Assembly (NCBI RefSeq): GCF_010730745.1
Contig: NZ_AP022615.1
Span: forward strand, 620,001-684,000
Origin: Mycobacterium heidelbergense
GTDB lineage: Bacteria > Actinomycetota > Actinomycetes > Mycobacteriales > Mycobacteriaceae
Reading direction: 5' to 3'
Length of the DNA stretch: 64,000 bases
In this document: positions 36,378 to 44,829 of the stretch, in pieces
Numbering within the stretch: position 1 is the stretch's first letter
Layout of the letters: every line of letters begins with the position of its first letter
Notes under the pieces: model-generated
The model's input: only the letters and a program-made list of their open reading frames with translations
Databases searched by the model: none
What the model was told of the DNA's origin: nothing
Program-made: the position numbers and the translations under genes

Positions 36378-36659
36378 ATGACGACTCAGCACCGCCGAGT
36401 GATCACCAAAATAGCGGTCAGCGCCGCGATTGCTCTCGGCTCCATTGTTGGGGCGGCAGCACCGGCCAACGCCGACTCGAACGCGGTCGGCGGCGCCGGC
36501 CCGAACCCGTTTGGCGGCCTCAGCTGTAGCTGCCAGAAGACCACCCCACCCGCTGGCAGCCCGGCGGCAGGGATAGAGGCGGGGATCCGGGAGGGTCTCG
36601 CTGCGCGGGTGCCGGGACTACCGCCACCGCCCCAGCCCGGGCAACCACGTCGAAATTGA
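36378..36659 (+). CDS. Small secreted protein
   Basis: 93 residues. Signal peptide of about 32 residues: Arg-rich start, hydrophobic core IAVSAAIALGSIVGAAA, cleavage likely after ANA (before DSNAVGG). The mature part has two close Cys (LSCSC), a short helical stretch, and a Pro-rich tail PPPPQPGQP. No lipobox. It resembles small exported proteins common in mycobacteria, with no function known to me. Start ATG preceded by GAGGAAAGAGG. The upstream motif shared with dps and marR suggests co-regulation. Confidence 0.8.
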   Translation: MTTQHRRVITKIAVSAAIALGSIVGAAAPANADSNAVGGAGPNPFGGLSCSCQKTTPPAGSPAAGIEAGIREGLAARVPGLPPPPQPGQPRRN

Positions 36660-36685
36660 AGTCTCCAACGCGGCGTCGCTGCCGT

Positions 36686-37249
36686 TCAGCCCGTGATGTA
36701 TCGCCCAACCGGGGTGTCTGGTGATGGTTGATCGGGAACCGCGTGAGGGTCTCCACTAGCGGCGGCCGCGATGCTTGCGAATGCATTGCCGATGGCTTTG
36801 AGGTCGACGCCGTCGAGGTGATCGAATAGGTGGCGACGCAGACTGACGACGTGGGTTGGGACGGCTTGCTCCAATCGGGTGAGCCCTTCATCGGTGAGCA
36901 CAGCGTTGTAAGCGCGGGCGTCCTGCGATGACTGCTCACGGCGGACCAACGCCTGGGCCTCCAACCGCCCGATGGTGCGGCTGATCGCGCTCAACGACTG
37001 CTGGCAGCGCCGAGCCAGTTCGCTGAGCCCCAGCGTGCGGTCGGAAGCCTCGGACAAAAACATCAACGCGACGAATTCCGCGTGCGACATACGATGCTCG
37101 CGCTGCAAGTCAGCATCGAGCTGCCGCATCATGGTCACAAAACCCGGGTGCAGTGCTCGAATCACCTTGACTTCACCCGCGGTAAGCGGAGTTACCCCTT
37201 CTTGCTTCGTCCTTCGTGCTCTCTTGCCGCCCGGCTTCCCAGCTGCCAC
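36686..37249 (-). CDS. MarR family transcriptional regulator
   Basis: Winged HTH: LSELARRCQQSLSAISRTIG followed by RLEAQALVRREQSSQDARAYN. The frame is open to 37327, but the first 26 codons overlap the motif at 37271-37301, and the GTG at 37249 (VAAGKPGGKR) is a better start for a repressor with that motif in its promoter, giving 187 residues. The ribosome-binding site is poor, so the start is uncertain. It probably binds the motif that it shares with dps and the secreted protein gene, and controls all three. Confidence 0.75.
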   Translation of the reverse strand: MAAGKPGGKRARRTKQEGVTPLTAGEVKVIRALHPGFVTMMRQLDADLQREHRMSHAEFVALMFLSEASDRTLGLSELARRCQQSLSAISRTIGRLEAQALVRREQSSQDARAYNAVLTDEGLTRLEQAVPTHVVSLRRHLFDHLDGVDLKAIGNAFASIAAAASGDPHAVPDQPSPDTPVGRYITG

Positions 37250-37270
37250 GAGGCTTACATTACGGAATAT

Positions 37271-37301
37271 CTGTTCGCGCGAGCAAGTAAAGCAAGCTGG
37301 C
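37271..37301 (+). promoter_or_regulatory. Shared operator-like motif, marR promoter copy
   Basis: Contains TCGCGCGA (37275-37282, a perfect palindrome), then GAGCAAGTAAAGCAAGCTGGC. The trailing GCAAGT...GCTGGC segment is the same as in the two copies near dps, in the same + orientation. Upstream of the chosen marR start. Confidence 0.55.
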
Positions 37302-37334
37302 TCCAGCCCGGCCGCGCCGACTGCCACGCGGGTA

Positions 37335-37997
37335 TCAGCCGGCGGCTAACCCCGGCAGCAGGATGGCGACCAATCCGTCGGCGTGAGCCCGAATCCAGGT
37401 GGCGCTACTGGGATCCCGCCCGGTGAGAAGGCGGACTTCAGGGGCATTCACGTAGGGCAGCGATGCCGCGCCAATGAGCACGTAGTACAGGATCTCGCTG
37501 TCGATGGGTGCAGCAACGCCGGCTTTGCGAAGCACTCGCCAGGCCGGTCGGATACCGTCGAAGAACGGCTTTACATGCGTTTCGATCATCCACTTCAACC
37601 GGTCGGTCTCTGCGGTGCCCTCATGAACCATGATCTGGTTGAGCTCGGGGTGCTCGGCGGCAAATGCTACGAATCGACGTATCCCGTCGGCAAAGGCGGT
37701 AGCCAGTGCCGACACTTCAACGCCGGTGGGCGTCGCAGGGATGGCGCCGTCGAATGCCTCGCGCAACAGCGCGAACAGGTGATCCACCGCGGCGGTCCAC
37801 AGGGCCGTTTTCGACTCGAAGTGATAGTTGATCTGCGGCTGATGCGCCTGCACGCGGGATGCGATCGTCCGCGTCGACGCGCCGTCGAAGCCCTTGGCCC
37901 CGAACTCGACTAGCGCCGACTCCAGCAGCGCCTGGCGGATGTCGGTCCTCGCCCGGCGCAGGCGCACCGTGGTCGGCGTTGGGGCCTTGCGTTCCAT
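37335..37997 (-). CDS. TetR family transcriptional regulator
   Basis: 220 residues from the ATG at 37997. HTH region: FGAKGFDGASTRTIASRVQA followed by HQPQINYHFESKTALW, which resembles AcrR-type regulators (Tyr-His-Phe in the recognition helix). A 63-codon upstream extension overlaps the divergent gene and is rejected. It is 12 bp from a perfect 11-bp-arm palindrome in the divergent promoter with the PPOX gene at 38052, and is likely autoregulated through it. Confidence 0.9.
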   Translation of the reverse strand: MERKAPTPTTVRLRRARTDIRQALLESALVEFGAKGFDGASTRTIASRVQAHQPQINYHFESKTALWTAAVDHLFALLREAFDGAIPATPTGVEVSALATAFADGIRRFVAFAAEHPELNQIMVHEGTAETDRLKWMIETHVKPFFDGIRPAWRVLRKAGVAAPIDSEILYYVLIGAASLPYVNAPEVRLLTGRDPSSATWIRAHADGLVAILLPGLAAG

Positions 37998-38009
37998 CGC
38001 TGAAAGTGT

Positions 38010-38037
38010 ACCGTTATTATCAGTCGATAATAACGGT
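38010..38037. promoter_or_regulatory. Perfect TetR operator palindrome
   Basis: ACCGTTATTAT (38010-38020), a 6-bp centre CAGTCG, then ATAATAACGGT (38027-38037). Perfect 11-bp arms in AT-rich sequence, between TetR (start 37997) and the PPOX gene (start 38052). It covers the likely promoter space of both. TetR of the neighbouring gene is the obvious candidate to bind. Confidence 0.75.
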
Positions 38038-38051
38038 GAAAGGCCCGATCC

Positions 38052-38654
38052 ATGAGCACTGCCCGCGAGACCCACGACGGAGTCGCCGCACCGGCGCGTC
38101 TGTTGCCGCTGTCGAAGGCCCCGTTTCAAGCGCCGACGGATCGCGACATGCTGCCCTCGGAGCGGCGGGAATTCGTCCGGACCCACCGCACCTGCGTATT
38201 CGGCTACGGCCGCCGAGCGGACGGCCCGGCGATGTCGATCGTCTATTACGTCCCAGATGGCAACAACGACCTGCTGGTGGCGACCATGGCCGGTCGCGCC
38301 AAGGCGAAAGCCGTGGCCCGCAACGGCAAAGTCAGTCTCTGTGTACTAGACGAGACCTGGCCGTTCGCCTACCTGCAGGTCTATTGCGATGCGGTGATCG
38401 ACGACGACGAGGAAACCCTGATCGACGTGATGATGGCAGTGGCCGAACGCATGTCGGGTGAGCCAGTATCCGCCGAGCTACGCCCCGCGGTCAAAGCTGT
38501 CGCAGAGCAGGAAGGCCGGGTGCTGGTGCGCTGCCGACCGTACGCGACGTTCGTGACGCCGCCACGACACTTGCACAGCAACGAACAGCAGGAACTGGCC
38601 CACTGGGTCTCGGGGTCGCTGCCCTGGGACGCTCCCGACACGCACGCCGAGTGA
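38052..38654 (+). CDS. PPOX-class flavin/F420-dependent protein
   Basis: 200 residues with split-barrel strands: TCVFGYGRRADGPAMSIVYYV and DLLVATMAGRAKAKAVARNG followed by KVSLCVLDE match the flavin/F420-binding oxidoreductase family. It is immediately downstream of the 38010 palindrome, divergent from TetR, and overlaps the methyltransferase by 4 bases. It is the likely TetR-regulated gene. The substrate is unknown. Confidence 0.85.
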   Translation: MSTARETHDGVAAPARLLPLSKAPFQAPTDRDMLPSERREFVRTHRTCVFGYGRRADGPAMSIVYYVPDGNNDLLVATMAGRAKAKAVARNGKVSLCVLDETWPFAYLQVYCDAVIDDDEETLIDVMMAVAERMSGEPVSAELRPAVKAVAEQEGRVLVRCRPYATFVTPPRHLHSNEQQELAHWVSGSLPWDAPDTHAE

Positions 38655-39331
38655 TGACCGACGTCACCGAGAAATGGCGCTCTGATCGTGTCACAGCGGC
38701 CATTTACGACGCCGGCGTCAAGCACGACAGTGTCGCAAGGCTCGGCGCCTGGGCGATGTGGGGCGCCGACCTGCGGCGGATGTTCACCGACATCGCGCGA
38801 CTCGCCGATGCCCCGGTCGGCGCCTCGGTACTCGACATCCCGTGCGGGGGTGGCCTGGCCTTCCGCGGTCTGCGAACCGGTCAAGCCGTGCATTACGTCG
38901 CGGCCGACATATCGCCGTACATGCTCCAGCGCGCGCGCCGGGAGGCGGACCGACGGGCGGTACACGACGCGATCGAGTTCGTCCAAGCCGATGTGACCGC
39001 ACTTCAATTCGCCGACGCCAGCTTTGATCTGTGCCTGACCTACAACGGGCTGCACTGTCTGCCGGATCCGCGCGCGGCGCTGGCCGAACTTGTTCGAGTG
39101 CTGCGGCCGGGCGGGACCCTGCGGGGAACGTCATGCGTTATCGGTCGGGGTCCGCGCCAGGATGCCCTGATCGCGATGCTGCGTCGCGCCGGTGTGTTCG
39201 GAAACACTGCGCGCACAGGCGAAATCGAGGAATGGCTAAAGGAATTCGGCCTGGATGTCGTCACACTTGAACGCAGCGGAGCGGTCGAGTTCTTCGAGGC
39301 GCGGTTGCCATTTCGCAACGAGGCGCATTGA
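38651..39331 (+). CDS. Class I SAM-dependent methyltransferase
   Basis: 226 residues. LDIPCGGG is motif I, DISPYML the acidic end of strand 2, and FDLCLTYNGLHCLPDP motif IV, followed by LRPGG. It methylates a small molecule, likely through O, N or C transfer, but the substrate is unknown. It begins GTG at 38651 (or ATG at 38654), overlapping the PPOX gene stop, so the two are one TetR-controlled unit. Confidence 0.9.
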   Translation: MMTDVTEKWRSDRVTAAIYDAGVKHDSVARLGAWAMWGADLRRMFTDIARLADAPVGASVLDIPCGGGLAFRGLRTGQAVHYVAADISPYMLQRARREADRRAVHDAIEFVQADVTALQFADASFDLCLTYNGLHCLPDPRAALAELVRVLRPGGTLRGTSCVIGRGPRQDALIAMLRRAGVFGNTARTGEIEEWLKEFGLDVVTLERSGAVEFFEARLPFRNEAH

Positions 39332-39457
39332 CGGGCGGCCGTGTTGTCGGCGGCCCACACACCGTCGAGGCCACCGTGGCAACCGATGACGCGGCAATCG
39401 ACCTCGGCGGGCAGCGCACCGTCGTCAAGTACGCGTCAAAGGAGAGGATGGTGCGTT

Positions 39458-39952
39458 GTGAACCCTGAATTGAGCGTCGGCGAGTGGATCTTGGATAGCG
39501 CGGCGACGTCAATCGGTTTTCGGGCTAAGGCGGTCTTTGGCATAAAGGTGAACGGCCGGTTCGACCGCTACGAATCGGTGATCACCGTGGGGCCCGCGGT
39601 GGCCGCATCCGCGATCTCGGCCGTGATATGGACCAACAGCGTGGACACCGGCATGAAGCTTCGCGACGAGCACCTCAGGGCCGATAACGTGTTTGCGACC
39701 GCACGGTTTCCTACCATGAACTTCCGCAGCACCGCCATCGTCGAAACGCCCACCGGGCTCAACGTCACCGGCACCCTCCGCATCCGAGACATCGGCCAGT
39801 CGGTCACCTTTCACGCGACGCGGTCGACTACAGCGGGACCGCCCCGCTACAAGGCCACGGTGGTCCTGTCGCCCATGGACTACGGGATCAGCCGACGGGG
39901 CACCACAAAGCCCGTCAAGGTCATCCTCGACGTCACCCTCAAGCGGGCCTGA
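39458..39952 (+). CDS. YceI family protein
   Basis: 164 residues. GEWILDSAATSIGFRAKAVF, then GRFDRYESVI, DEHLRADNVFATARFPTMNF, and a C-terminal beta strand set ending KVILDVTLKRA are typical of the YceI lipocalin-like fold that binds isoprenoids. No signal peptide is visible, unlike E. coli YceI, so it is probably cytoplasmic. The GTG start at 39458 has AAAGGAGAGG about 11 bp upstream. The 126-bp gap before it shows no gene. Confidence 0.85.
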   Translation: MNPELSVGEWILDSAATSIGFRAKAVFGIKVNGRFDRYESVITVGPAVAASAISAVIWTNSVDTGMKLRDEHLRADNVFATARFPTMNFRSTAIVETPTGLNVTGTLRIRDIGQSVTFHATRSTTAGPPRYKATVVLSPMDYGISRRGTTKPVKVILDVTLKRA

Positions 39953-39982
39953 CAGACCGCTGGGCCTTGCCGGCAAACCATT

Positions 39983-40822
39983 TCACTTTCCGCGGCCCGC
40001 GGCCTTCATCCGTTCCAGGTCGGCCATCACGACGGTCTGCCCGTTGGTCGCGGCCAGCGCCCGGGTGTGGCCGAGATGATGCATGTCGAAACATGACGCG
40101 ATCGCCGTCGAGAAGCCCATGGTGTCCAGGGTGTGGTTGACCGCGCGCTTGGCCATGCGCAGCGCCCAGGGGTCGGTCTGGGCGATGCGATGAGCGAGCG
40201 TCATGGTGGCCGACCGTAAATCCTCAAGCGGCACAACGTGATTGACCATCCCGCAGCGCAGCGCCTCTTCGGCGGTCACCGAACCGGCAGTGAACAGCAT
40301 CTCCTTGGCCTTGCGGGGCCCGAGTTCCCAAGTGTGCGCGTGGTATTCGACGCCCATGATGCCCATCAGGCCGACCGGGTCGGAGAATTGCGCGTTGTCC
40401 GCGGCGACGATGAGGTCGCATGGCCAGCACAGCATCAGCCCGGCCGCGATGCACTTGCCCTGAACCGCGGCGATGGACGGCTTGGGGATGTCGCGCCAGC
40501 GCTTCGCGTACTCCAGGTAGCCGCGGGTCTCCCAGTCGTAGTAGGTGTCCGCGAGGAGCTTGCCGTCGGTGCGCCGCGGGCTCAGGCTGCGCCCGTCAGC
40601 CGACGGATCGGTGCCCGACATGTCGTGCCCGGCGGAGAAGTGCTTGCCGGAGGTCTGTAAAACGATGACCCGCACCTCGGGGTCCTCGTCGGCGTGCCGC
40701 CAGGCCTCATCGAGATCCTTCAAGATGCCCGGTGTCTGGGCGTTGGCGGCGTCGGCGCGGTCCAGGGTGATGACCGCGACCCGATCCTCGACGTCGTAGC
40801 GGACGAAGTGTTGCGCTGTCAT
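39983..40822 (-). CDS. Enoyl-CoA hydratase / isomerase
   Basis: 279 residues. VAVITLDRADAANAQT and the oxyanion-hole segment KHFSAGHDMSG are typical, and the trailing SDPVGLMGI motif carries a second loop. The crotonase-fold trimer hydrates trans-2-enoyl-CoA, but the catalytic Glu positions need alignment. The upstream extension to 40996 overlaps the thioesterase gene and is rejected. Start ATG at 40822 with AAAGGA upstream, overlapping the thioesterase stop (ATGA). Last gene of the beta-oxidation operon. Confidence 0.9.
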   Translation of the reverse strand: MTAQHFVRYDVEDRVAVITLDRADAANAQTPGILKDLDEAWRHADEDPEVRVIVLQTSGKHFSAGHDMSGTDPSADGRSLSPRRTDGKLLADTYYDWETRGYLEYAKRWRDIPKPSIAAVQGKCIAAGLMLCWPCDLIVAADNAQFSDPVGLMGIMGVEYHAHTWELGPRKAKEMLFTAGSVTAEEALRCGMVNHVVPLEDLRSATMTLAHRIAQTDPWALRMAKRAVNHTLDTMGFSTAIASCFDMHHLGHTRALAATNGQTVVMADLERMKAAGRGK

Positions 40823-41643
40823 GGCTGCATTCCTTTCGGTGGGGTCCGTATGACACTTTCCTGCGCGAAGGACGCGACATGTGTTCCGGACTGGGTGTAG
40901 ACGTTGCCGGTGCCGAAGCCGCGGCCACCGACCAATCGCACGCCGTGGATTTGCACCAGCAGCCACTCCGCGACGTCGAACTCTTGGTGAAACCACACCG
41001 AATGGGTCACCACGCCGGTTTGGACGCTGACGTGGGCGTCGCGCTGGCTTACCCCAGGCACCGCTTTGAGCAGGGTGCCTATCAGGGGCCAGTCCGAGAT
41101 GTAGGCGATGACGGGTTGGGCAAGCGCGGTATCGGTGAAGTCCGGGCAGCGCATCCAGAACCCGAGCTCCGCGGACACCGCATCCTCGACGTCCAGTCCG
41201 TCGCCGATCAGGCGGGCTTCGCCCGGGATCACAGCGAAGTCAATTGGCTTGCCCGCCATCGGATCACCGGCCTCGGCGGTGCTGTACTGGTAGTCGTAGC
41301 TGTCGTCGGCGCGGTCGAGAAGGATCGACGCGGTCGCGACCACGCGGCGGTCGGTCTGCTGGCCCTGCCACGCCACGGCACGTCGATGTCCCAGCGAGCG
41401 CCCGTCGTGGGTTTGCTCCAGGTCCAGGTACAACGGCTCGGCGGCGCGTCCGGCGCGAGGGAACGCGATTTGCAGTGACTTCACCGTTTTGGCCGATCCC
41501 GGCGGCGCGGCGGCAACGATGAGCTGCGCCATGATTTGCCCGCCGAAGATCCGCTCGACGCTCGGGTCCGGAACCGGCAGCACCGTGCGGCCCTCGGCGT
41601 CGCCACCCAGGGTGAGCATGGCGCGAAATTGATCGAGATTCAT
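40819..41643 (-). CDS. tesB: Acyl-CoA thioesterase II (TesB-type, double hotdog)
   Basis: 274 residues. VERIFGGQIMAQLIVAAAPP is the first hotdog helix region, and GRSLGHRRAVAWQ and the later GVVTHSVWFHQEFDVAEWLL are family motifs with the catalytic Asp-type residues expected in between. It hydrolyses acyl-CoA to free acid and CoA. It lies between the CoA ligase and the enoyl-CoA hydratase, with 4-base overlaps on both sides. It may release a final product or relieve CoA sequestration. Confidence 0.9.
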   Translation of the reverse strand: MNLDQFRAMLTLGGDAEGRTVLPVPDPSVERIFGGQIMAQLIVAAAPPGSAKTVKSLQIAFPRAGRAAEPLYLDLEQTHDGRSLGHRRAVAWQGQQTDRRVVATASILLDRADDSYDYQYSTAEAGDPMAGKPIDFAVIPGEARLIGDGLDVEDAVSAELGFWMRCPDFTDTALAQPVIAYISDWPLIGTLLKAVPGVSQRDAHVSVQTGVVTHSVWFHQEFDVAEWLLVQIHGVRLVGGRGFGTGNVYTQSGTHVASFAQESVIRTPPKGMQP

Positions 41644-43292
41644 CGTTGCCTTCCCGCGGCGGCGACGGTATCGATGGTTGCGGCCAGCTCGAACTTCTTG
41701 ACCTTGCCCGACGGTGTCATCGGTAGAGCGTCCACGAAATGCCATGCGACGGGGGTCTTTTGGCGTGCCAGACCGGTGGCGCGCAGGTGCCCCGACAGCT
41801 CTTCGGCGGACGCCTCACCCGGCCGATCCAACACAACGAACGCCACCGGAACCTCACCGAACCTCGCGTCGGGTCCGGGCACCACGGCGGCGTGGCGCAC
41901 CGCGGGGTGTTTGACGAGCAGGTCTTCGATGTCGCGGGCGGAGAACTTCTCGCCGCCCCGGTTGATCACATCCTTGACACGCCCGGTGATGGTGACGAAG
42001 CGCGCGCCGTCGACGAGACCGACGTCTCCGGTTGAGAACCATCCTGCGTCGTCGATTGCGGCCCGGTTGGCCTCAGGGTCAAGGTAGCCGAGCATCTGCT
42101 CGGGTCCGCGCACCAGCAGTTCGCCGGCGCAGCCCGCGGGCAGTGGCTCGCCGTCCGACCCGACGACGCGGACCTGCACTCCCGGGGCGATCGCGCCGTC
42201 GGTCTCCGCCCGCAGGTCGAACGGATAGGCGCGGTTCATTACCGTCGCGGTTGGAAGCTCGGTCATGCCGTACACCCGCGCTGCCGGAATTCCTTGTTCT
42301 TCGCTGCGTTCCATCACTGCGCGTGGGACCGCCGCCCCGCCGCAGGCGAACATGCGCAGCGGCAGGTGAACGTGGGCGGCGCGGGCAGCGTCGGTCAATT
42401 CCTGCAGGAACACCGTCGCCCCGGCCGAATAGGTCACGCGGTGACGCATGATGTCGGTCACCGCGACATCAGCTTCCCACCGTTCGGCCAGCACCGCGGA
42501 GGCGCCGACCAGCAGGGGGATGGTCATCGCGTTGAGCACGCCGGTGATGTGTTGCAAAGGGGCGGCCATGTATGCGACGTCCTCCCAGGACAGGCCCCAC
42601 GCATCGGCGAGCTGCCGGGTTTCGGCGAGCAACGTGCGCGACGAGTGCACCGCGGCTTTGGCACCCGACGTAGTCCCCGAAGTGAAGAGGATCAGGCACG
42701 GATCATCGGCCTCGACGACGGCGGATTCTTGGCGGCGACCGTGCGCGATGACCGCATCGAACGGTGCCCAGCCCCGCGGGGTTCCCCGCAGCACGATACG
42801 GGCGACGTCACCGAGACCGGCTTCGGCGAGGACGTCGTCGAACGCTTCGGCGTGGGCGAAGCCGCGAAACGACTCGGCGGTCACCACAGCGGCCGGCCGT
42901 ACCTGCTCGATGACTTGGCGCAGCTCGTGTTCCCGGTAGAACGGGGCGATCGGGCAGCTCACCGCGCCGGCATGCCAAATCGCCAGACCCAGCACGTGGG
43001 CCTCCCACCAGTTCGGCGTCTGCCAGCAGACCACGTCACCCGGGCCGATACCGGCTCCGCCCAGCCACGCGGCAGCACGTTCGACCACCTCGAGCAGCTC
43101 CTGGTAGGTCAGCTGGTGGCCGCCCTGGATGACGGCCGGCTGTGAGCCCCACTGACAGGCGGCGCGGACGACCGAAGCCGACATCGTCTGGTCGCTGACG
43201 TAGCCGAAGCGGCGGTATTCCGCGAGGCGATCCGGGGCCACCGGCGGCGCCACGATATCGGCCGCGGTGAGTCGGGTTCGGTTTATCCTCAT
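41640..43292 (-). CDS. Acyl-CoA ligase (AMP-binding)
   Basis: 550 residues. LFTSGTTSGAKAAVHSS is the P-loop, YGMTELPTATV the adenine motif, and STGDVGLVDGARFVTITGR the hinge. The C-terminal catalytic Lys is in TPSGKVKKFEL. It is most like the cyclohexanecarboxylate/medium-chain AMP-ligases by its general layout. Start ATG at 43292 (MRINRTRL), overlapping the SDR stop by 4 bases. A longer frame upstream overlaps the SDR and is rejected. It activates the acid that feeds this operon. Confidence 0.93.
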   Translation of the reverse strand: MRINRTRLTAADIVAPPVAPDRLAEYRRFGYVSDQTMSASVVRAACQWGSQPAVIQGGHQLTYQELLEVVERAAAWLGGAGIGPGDVVCWQTPNWWEAHVLGLAIWHAGAVSCPIAPFYREHELRQVIEQVRPAAVVTAESFRGFAHAEAFDDVLAEAGLGDVARIVLRGTPRGWAPFDAVIAHGRRQESAVVEADDPCLILFTSGTTSGAKAAVHSSRTLLAETRQLADAWGLSWEDVAYMAAPLQHITGVLNAMTIPLLVGASAVLAERWEADVAVTDIMRHRVTYSAGATVFLQELTDAARAAHVHLPLRMFACGGAAVPRAVMERSEEQGIPAARVYGMTELPTATVMNRAYPFDLRAETDGAIAPGVQVRVVGSDGEPLPAGCAGELLVRGPEQMLGYLDPEANRAAIDDAGWFSTGDVGLVDGARFVTITGRVKDVINRGGEKFSARDIEDLLVKHPAVRHAAVVPGPDARFGEVPVAFVVLDRPGEASAEELSGHLRATGLARQKTPVAWHFVDALPMTPSGKVKKFELAATIDTVAAAGRQR

Positions 43293-44032
43293 CCACCCAT
43301 GCTCATTCCGCCGTCGACGGTCAGGACCGCTCCGGTGACGTAGGACGCGAGGTCGTCGAGCAGAAACGCGACGGCGTGCGCCAGCTCCTCGGGCCGACCC
43401 CACCGCCCAACCGGGATCATCGACGTCACCGCGTCTCGGTCCGTGTACACCAATTCGGCGGACAGATCGGTGTCGAAGCTGCCGGGGATCACGCAGTTCA
43501 CGGTGATGCCCTTGCGGGCGACGGCGCGAGCACAGGATCTGGTCAGGCCGACGATGCCGCCCTTGGCGGCGCCATAAGCGACCTGCACGGGGCTGCCCAG
43601 CAGCGCCGTGACCGAGCCGATGTTGACCACTCGGCCGAAACGCTGCTGGGTCATGTGCGCCAAGGCCGCCTGGCTGAGGAAAAATGCCGCAGACAGATTC
43701 ACTGCGAGCTGGCGGTGCCAGTCCTCGGGGCTGACCTCGGCGAGCCGTTGCTCGTTGACCATCCCCGCGTTGTTGACCAGATAATCCAGCCGCCCGTGCT
43801 GCTCGAGGACCTCGGCGACCAGCCGCTGGCAGGAAGCCGGTTCCCCGACATCGGCCTGGTGCGGGGTCACGGTCGCCCCGCACCGCGCGGCGTCGTCGCG
43901 CACCGCGTTCGCCGCCGCGTCGTCGCGGGCATATGCCGCGGCGACCACGACGCCGGATCCGCTCAGCCGGTCGGTGATAGCACGACCGATCCCCCGGGTT
44001 CCGCCCGTGACCAGTGCGACACGGCCCATCAC
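43289..44032 (-). CDS. SDR, FabG-like 3-oxoacyl reductase
   Basis: 247 residues. TGGTRGIG binds NADP, NNAGM is in the strand-4 position, NIGSVTAL carries the Ser, and YGAAK supplies Tyr and Lys. TVDGGMSMGG ends it. Strongly FabG-like, so NAD(P)-dependent 3-hydroxyacyl-CoA dehydrogenase activity is plausible in this operon. Start GTG at 44032, with an ATG one codon later. It overlaps the hydratase stop by 4 bases. Confidence 0.92.
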   Translation of the reverse strand: MMGRVALVTGGTRGIGRAITDRLSGSGVVVAAAYARDDAAANAVRDDAARCGATVTPHQADVGEPASCQRLVAEVLEQHGRLDYLVNNAGMVNEQRLAEVSPEDWHRQLAVNLSAAFFLSQAALAHMTQQRFGRVVNIGSVTALLGSPVQVAYGAAKGGIVGLTRSCARAVARKGITVNCVIPGSFDTDLSAELVYTDRDAVTSMIPVGRWGRPEELAHAVAFLLDDLASYVTGAVLTVDGGMSMGG

Positions 44033-44829
44033 GGGGTGCTCGCGTTCTTCGCCGCCACCCGTGCGCTCAGACGTTCCAGCAGCGCGCGGTGCTCCTCGGT
44101 GTCAAAACACTCGATTTCCGCGCGGGCGCACTGTGGCAGTAACGCGGCGACCCGATCGATGTGAAAGTTCAGCAGCTGGCGCGCCTGCCGGGCGGCCTGC
44201 GGCGGGAGCGCGCCGAGGCGCTTAGCCAGCTGCAGTGCCTCCTCCAGCACGTCGGATGCCGGTACCGCTCGGTTGGCCAGCCCCAGGCGATGGGCTTCGA
44301 CGCCTCTGACCCGGTCTCCCAGGAGTAGATGTTCCTTGGCGGCGGACAGGCTGGTCAGCAACGGCCAGAGCAGCAACCCGCCGGCGCCGTCGAGCAGCCC
44401 GAGCGACACCCGGGGATCGCTGAGGAAGGTGTCTTCGGCCATCACGACCAGGTCGCACAGCAGCGCCACCGTGACGCCGGCACCGACCGCGGGGCCATTG
44501 ACCGCGGCCACGGTCGGAAAAGGCAGTTGCGTCATTGCCCAGAACAGTTCCTGGTGGGCGGCCAAGACTTTCTCGCGCAGCTGGCGGTCGGCACGCATCG
44601 CGCGGATGGTCTCGAAGTCCCCGCCGGCGCTGAAGGCGCCGCCCTGACCGGTGAGCACCATTGCGCGGACATCGGGGTCGTCATGCAGCGCCAGGACCGC
44701 CGCGAGTAGGGCATCGGTGATCTCGGCATCCATGGCGTTGGCCTTCTCGGGCCGGGCCAAAGTCACGCACGCCACCGGCCCGTGCCGGTCGACGACGACG
44801 GCCGGGTGCGCGTGGGACGGGTCGCTCAC
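44029..44829 (-). CDS. Enoyl-CoA hydratase / isomerase family protein
   Basis: 266 residues with crotonase motifs: VACVTLARPEKANAMD at the N terminus, GQGGAFSAGGDFETI for the oxyanion hole, and NGPAVGAGVTVALLCDLVVM. FLSDPRVSLGLLDGAGG follows. It should hydrate or isomerise an enoyl-CoA. Its start is GTG, overlapping the acyl-CoA dehydrogenase stop by 4 bases. With the second hydratase at 39983 it gives the operon two crotonase enzymes, one perhaps for hydration and one for isomerisation. Confidence 0.92.
   Translation of the reverse strand: MSDPSHAHPAVVVDRHGPVACVTLARPEKANAMDAEITDALLAAVLALHDDPDVRAMVLTGQGGAFSAGGDFETIRAMRADRQLREKVLAAHQELFWAMTQLPFPTVAAVNGPAVGAGVTVALLCDLVVMAEDTFLSDPRVSLGLLDGAGGLLLWPLLTSLSAAKEHLLLGDRVRGVEAHRLGLANRAVPASDVLEEALQLAKRLGALPPQAARQARQLLNFHIDRVAALLPQCARAEIECFDTEEHRALLERLSARVAAKNASTP

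Noticed and set aside
36686..37327. Extended MarR start at 37327, and a tRNA-like reading of its first codons (VGAAGLEPA)
   Set aside because: The leading codons cover the promoter motif at 37271, and no tRNA fold with a T-loop is present.
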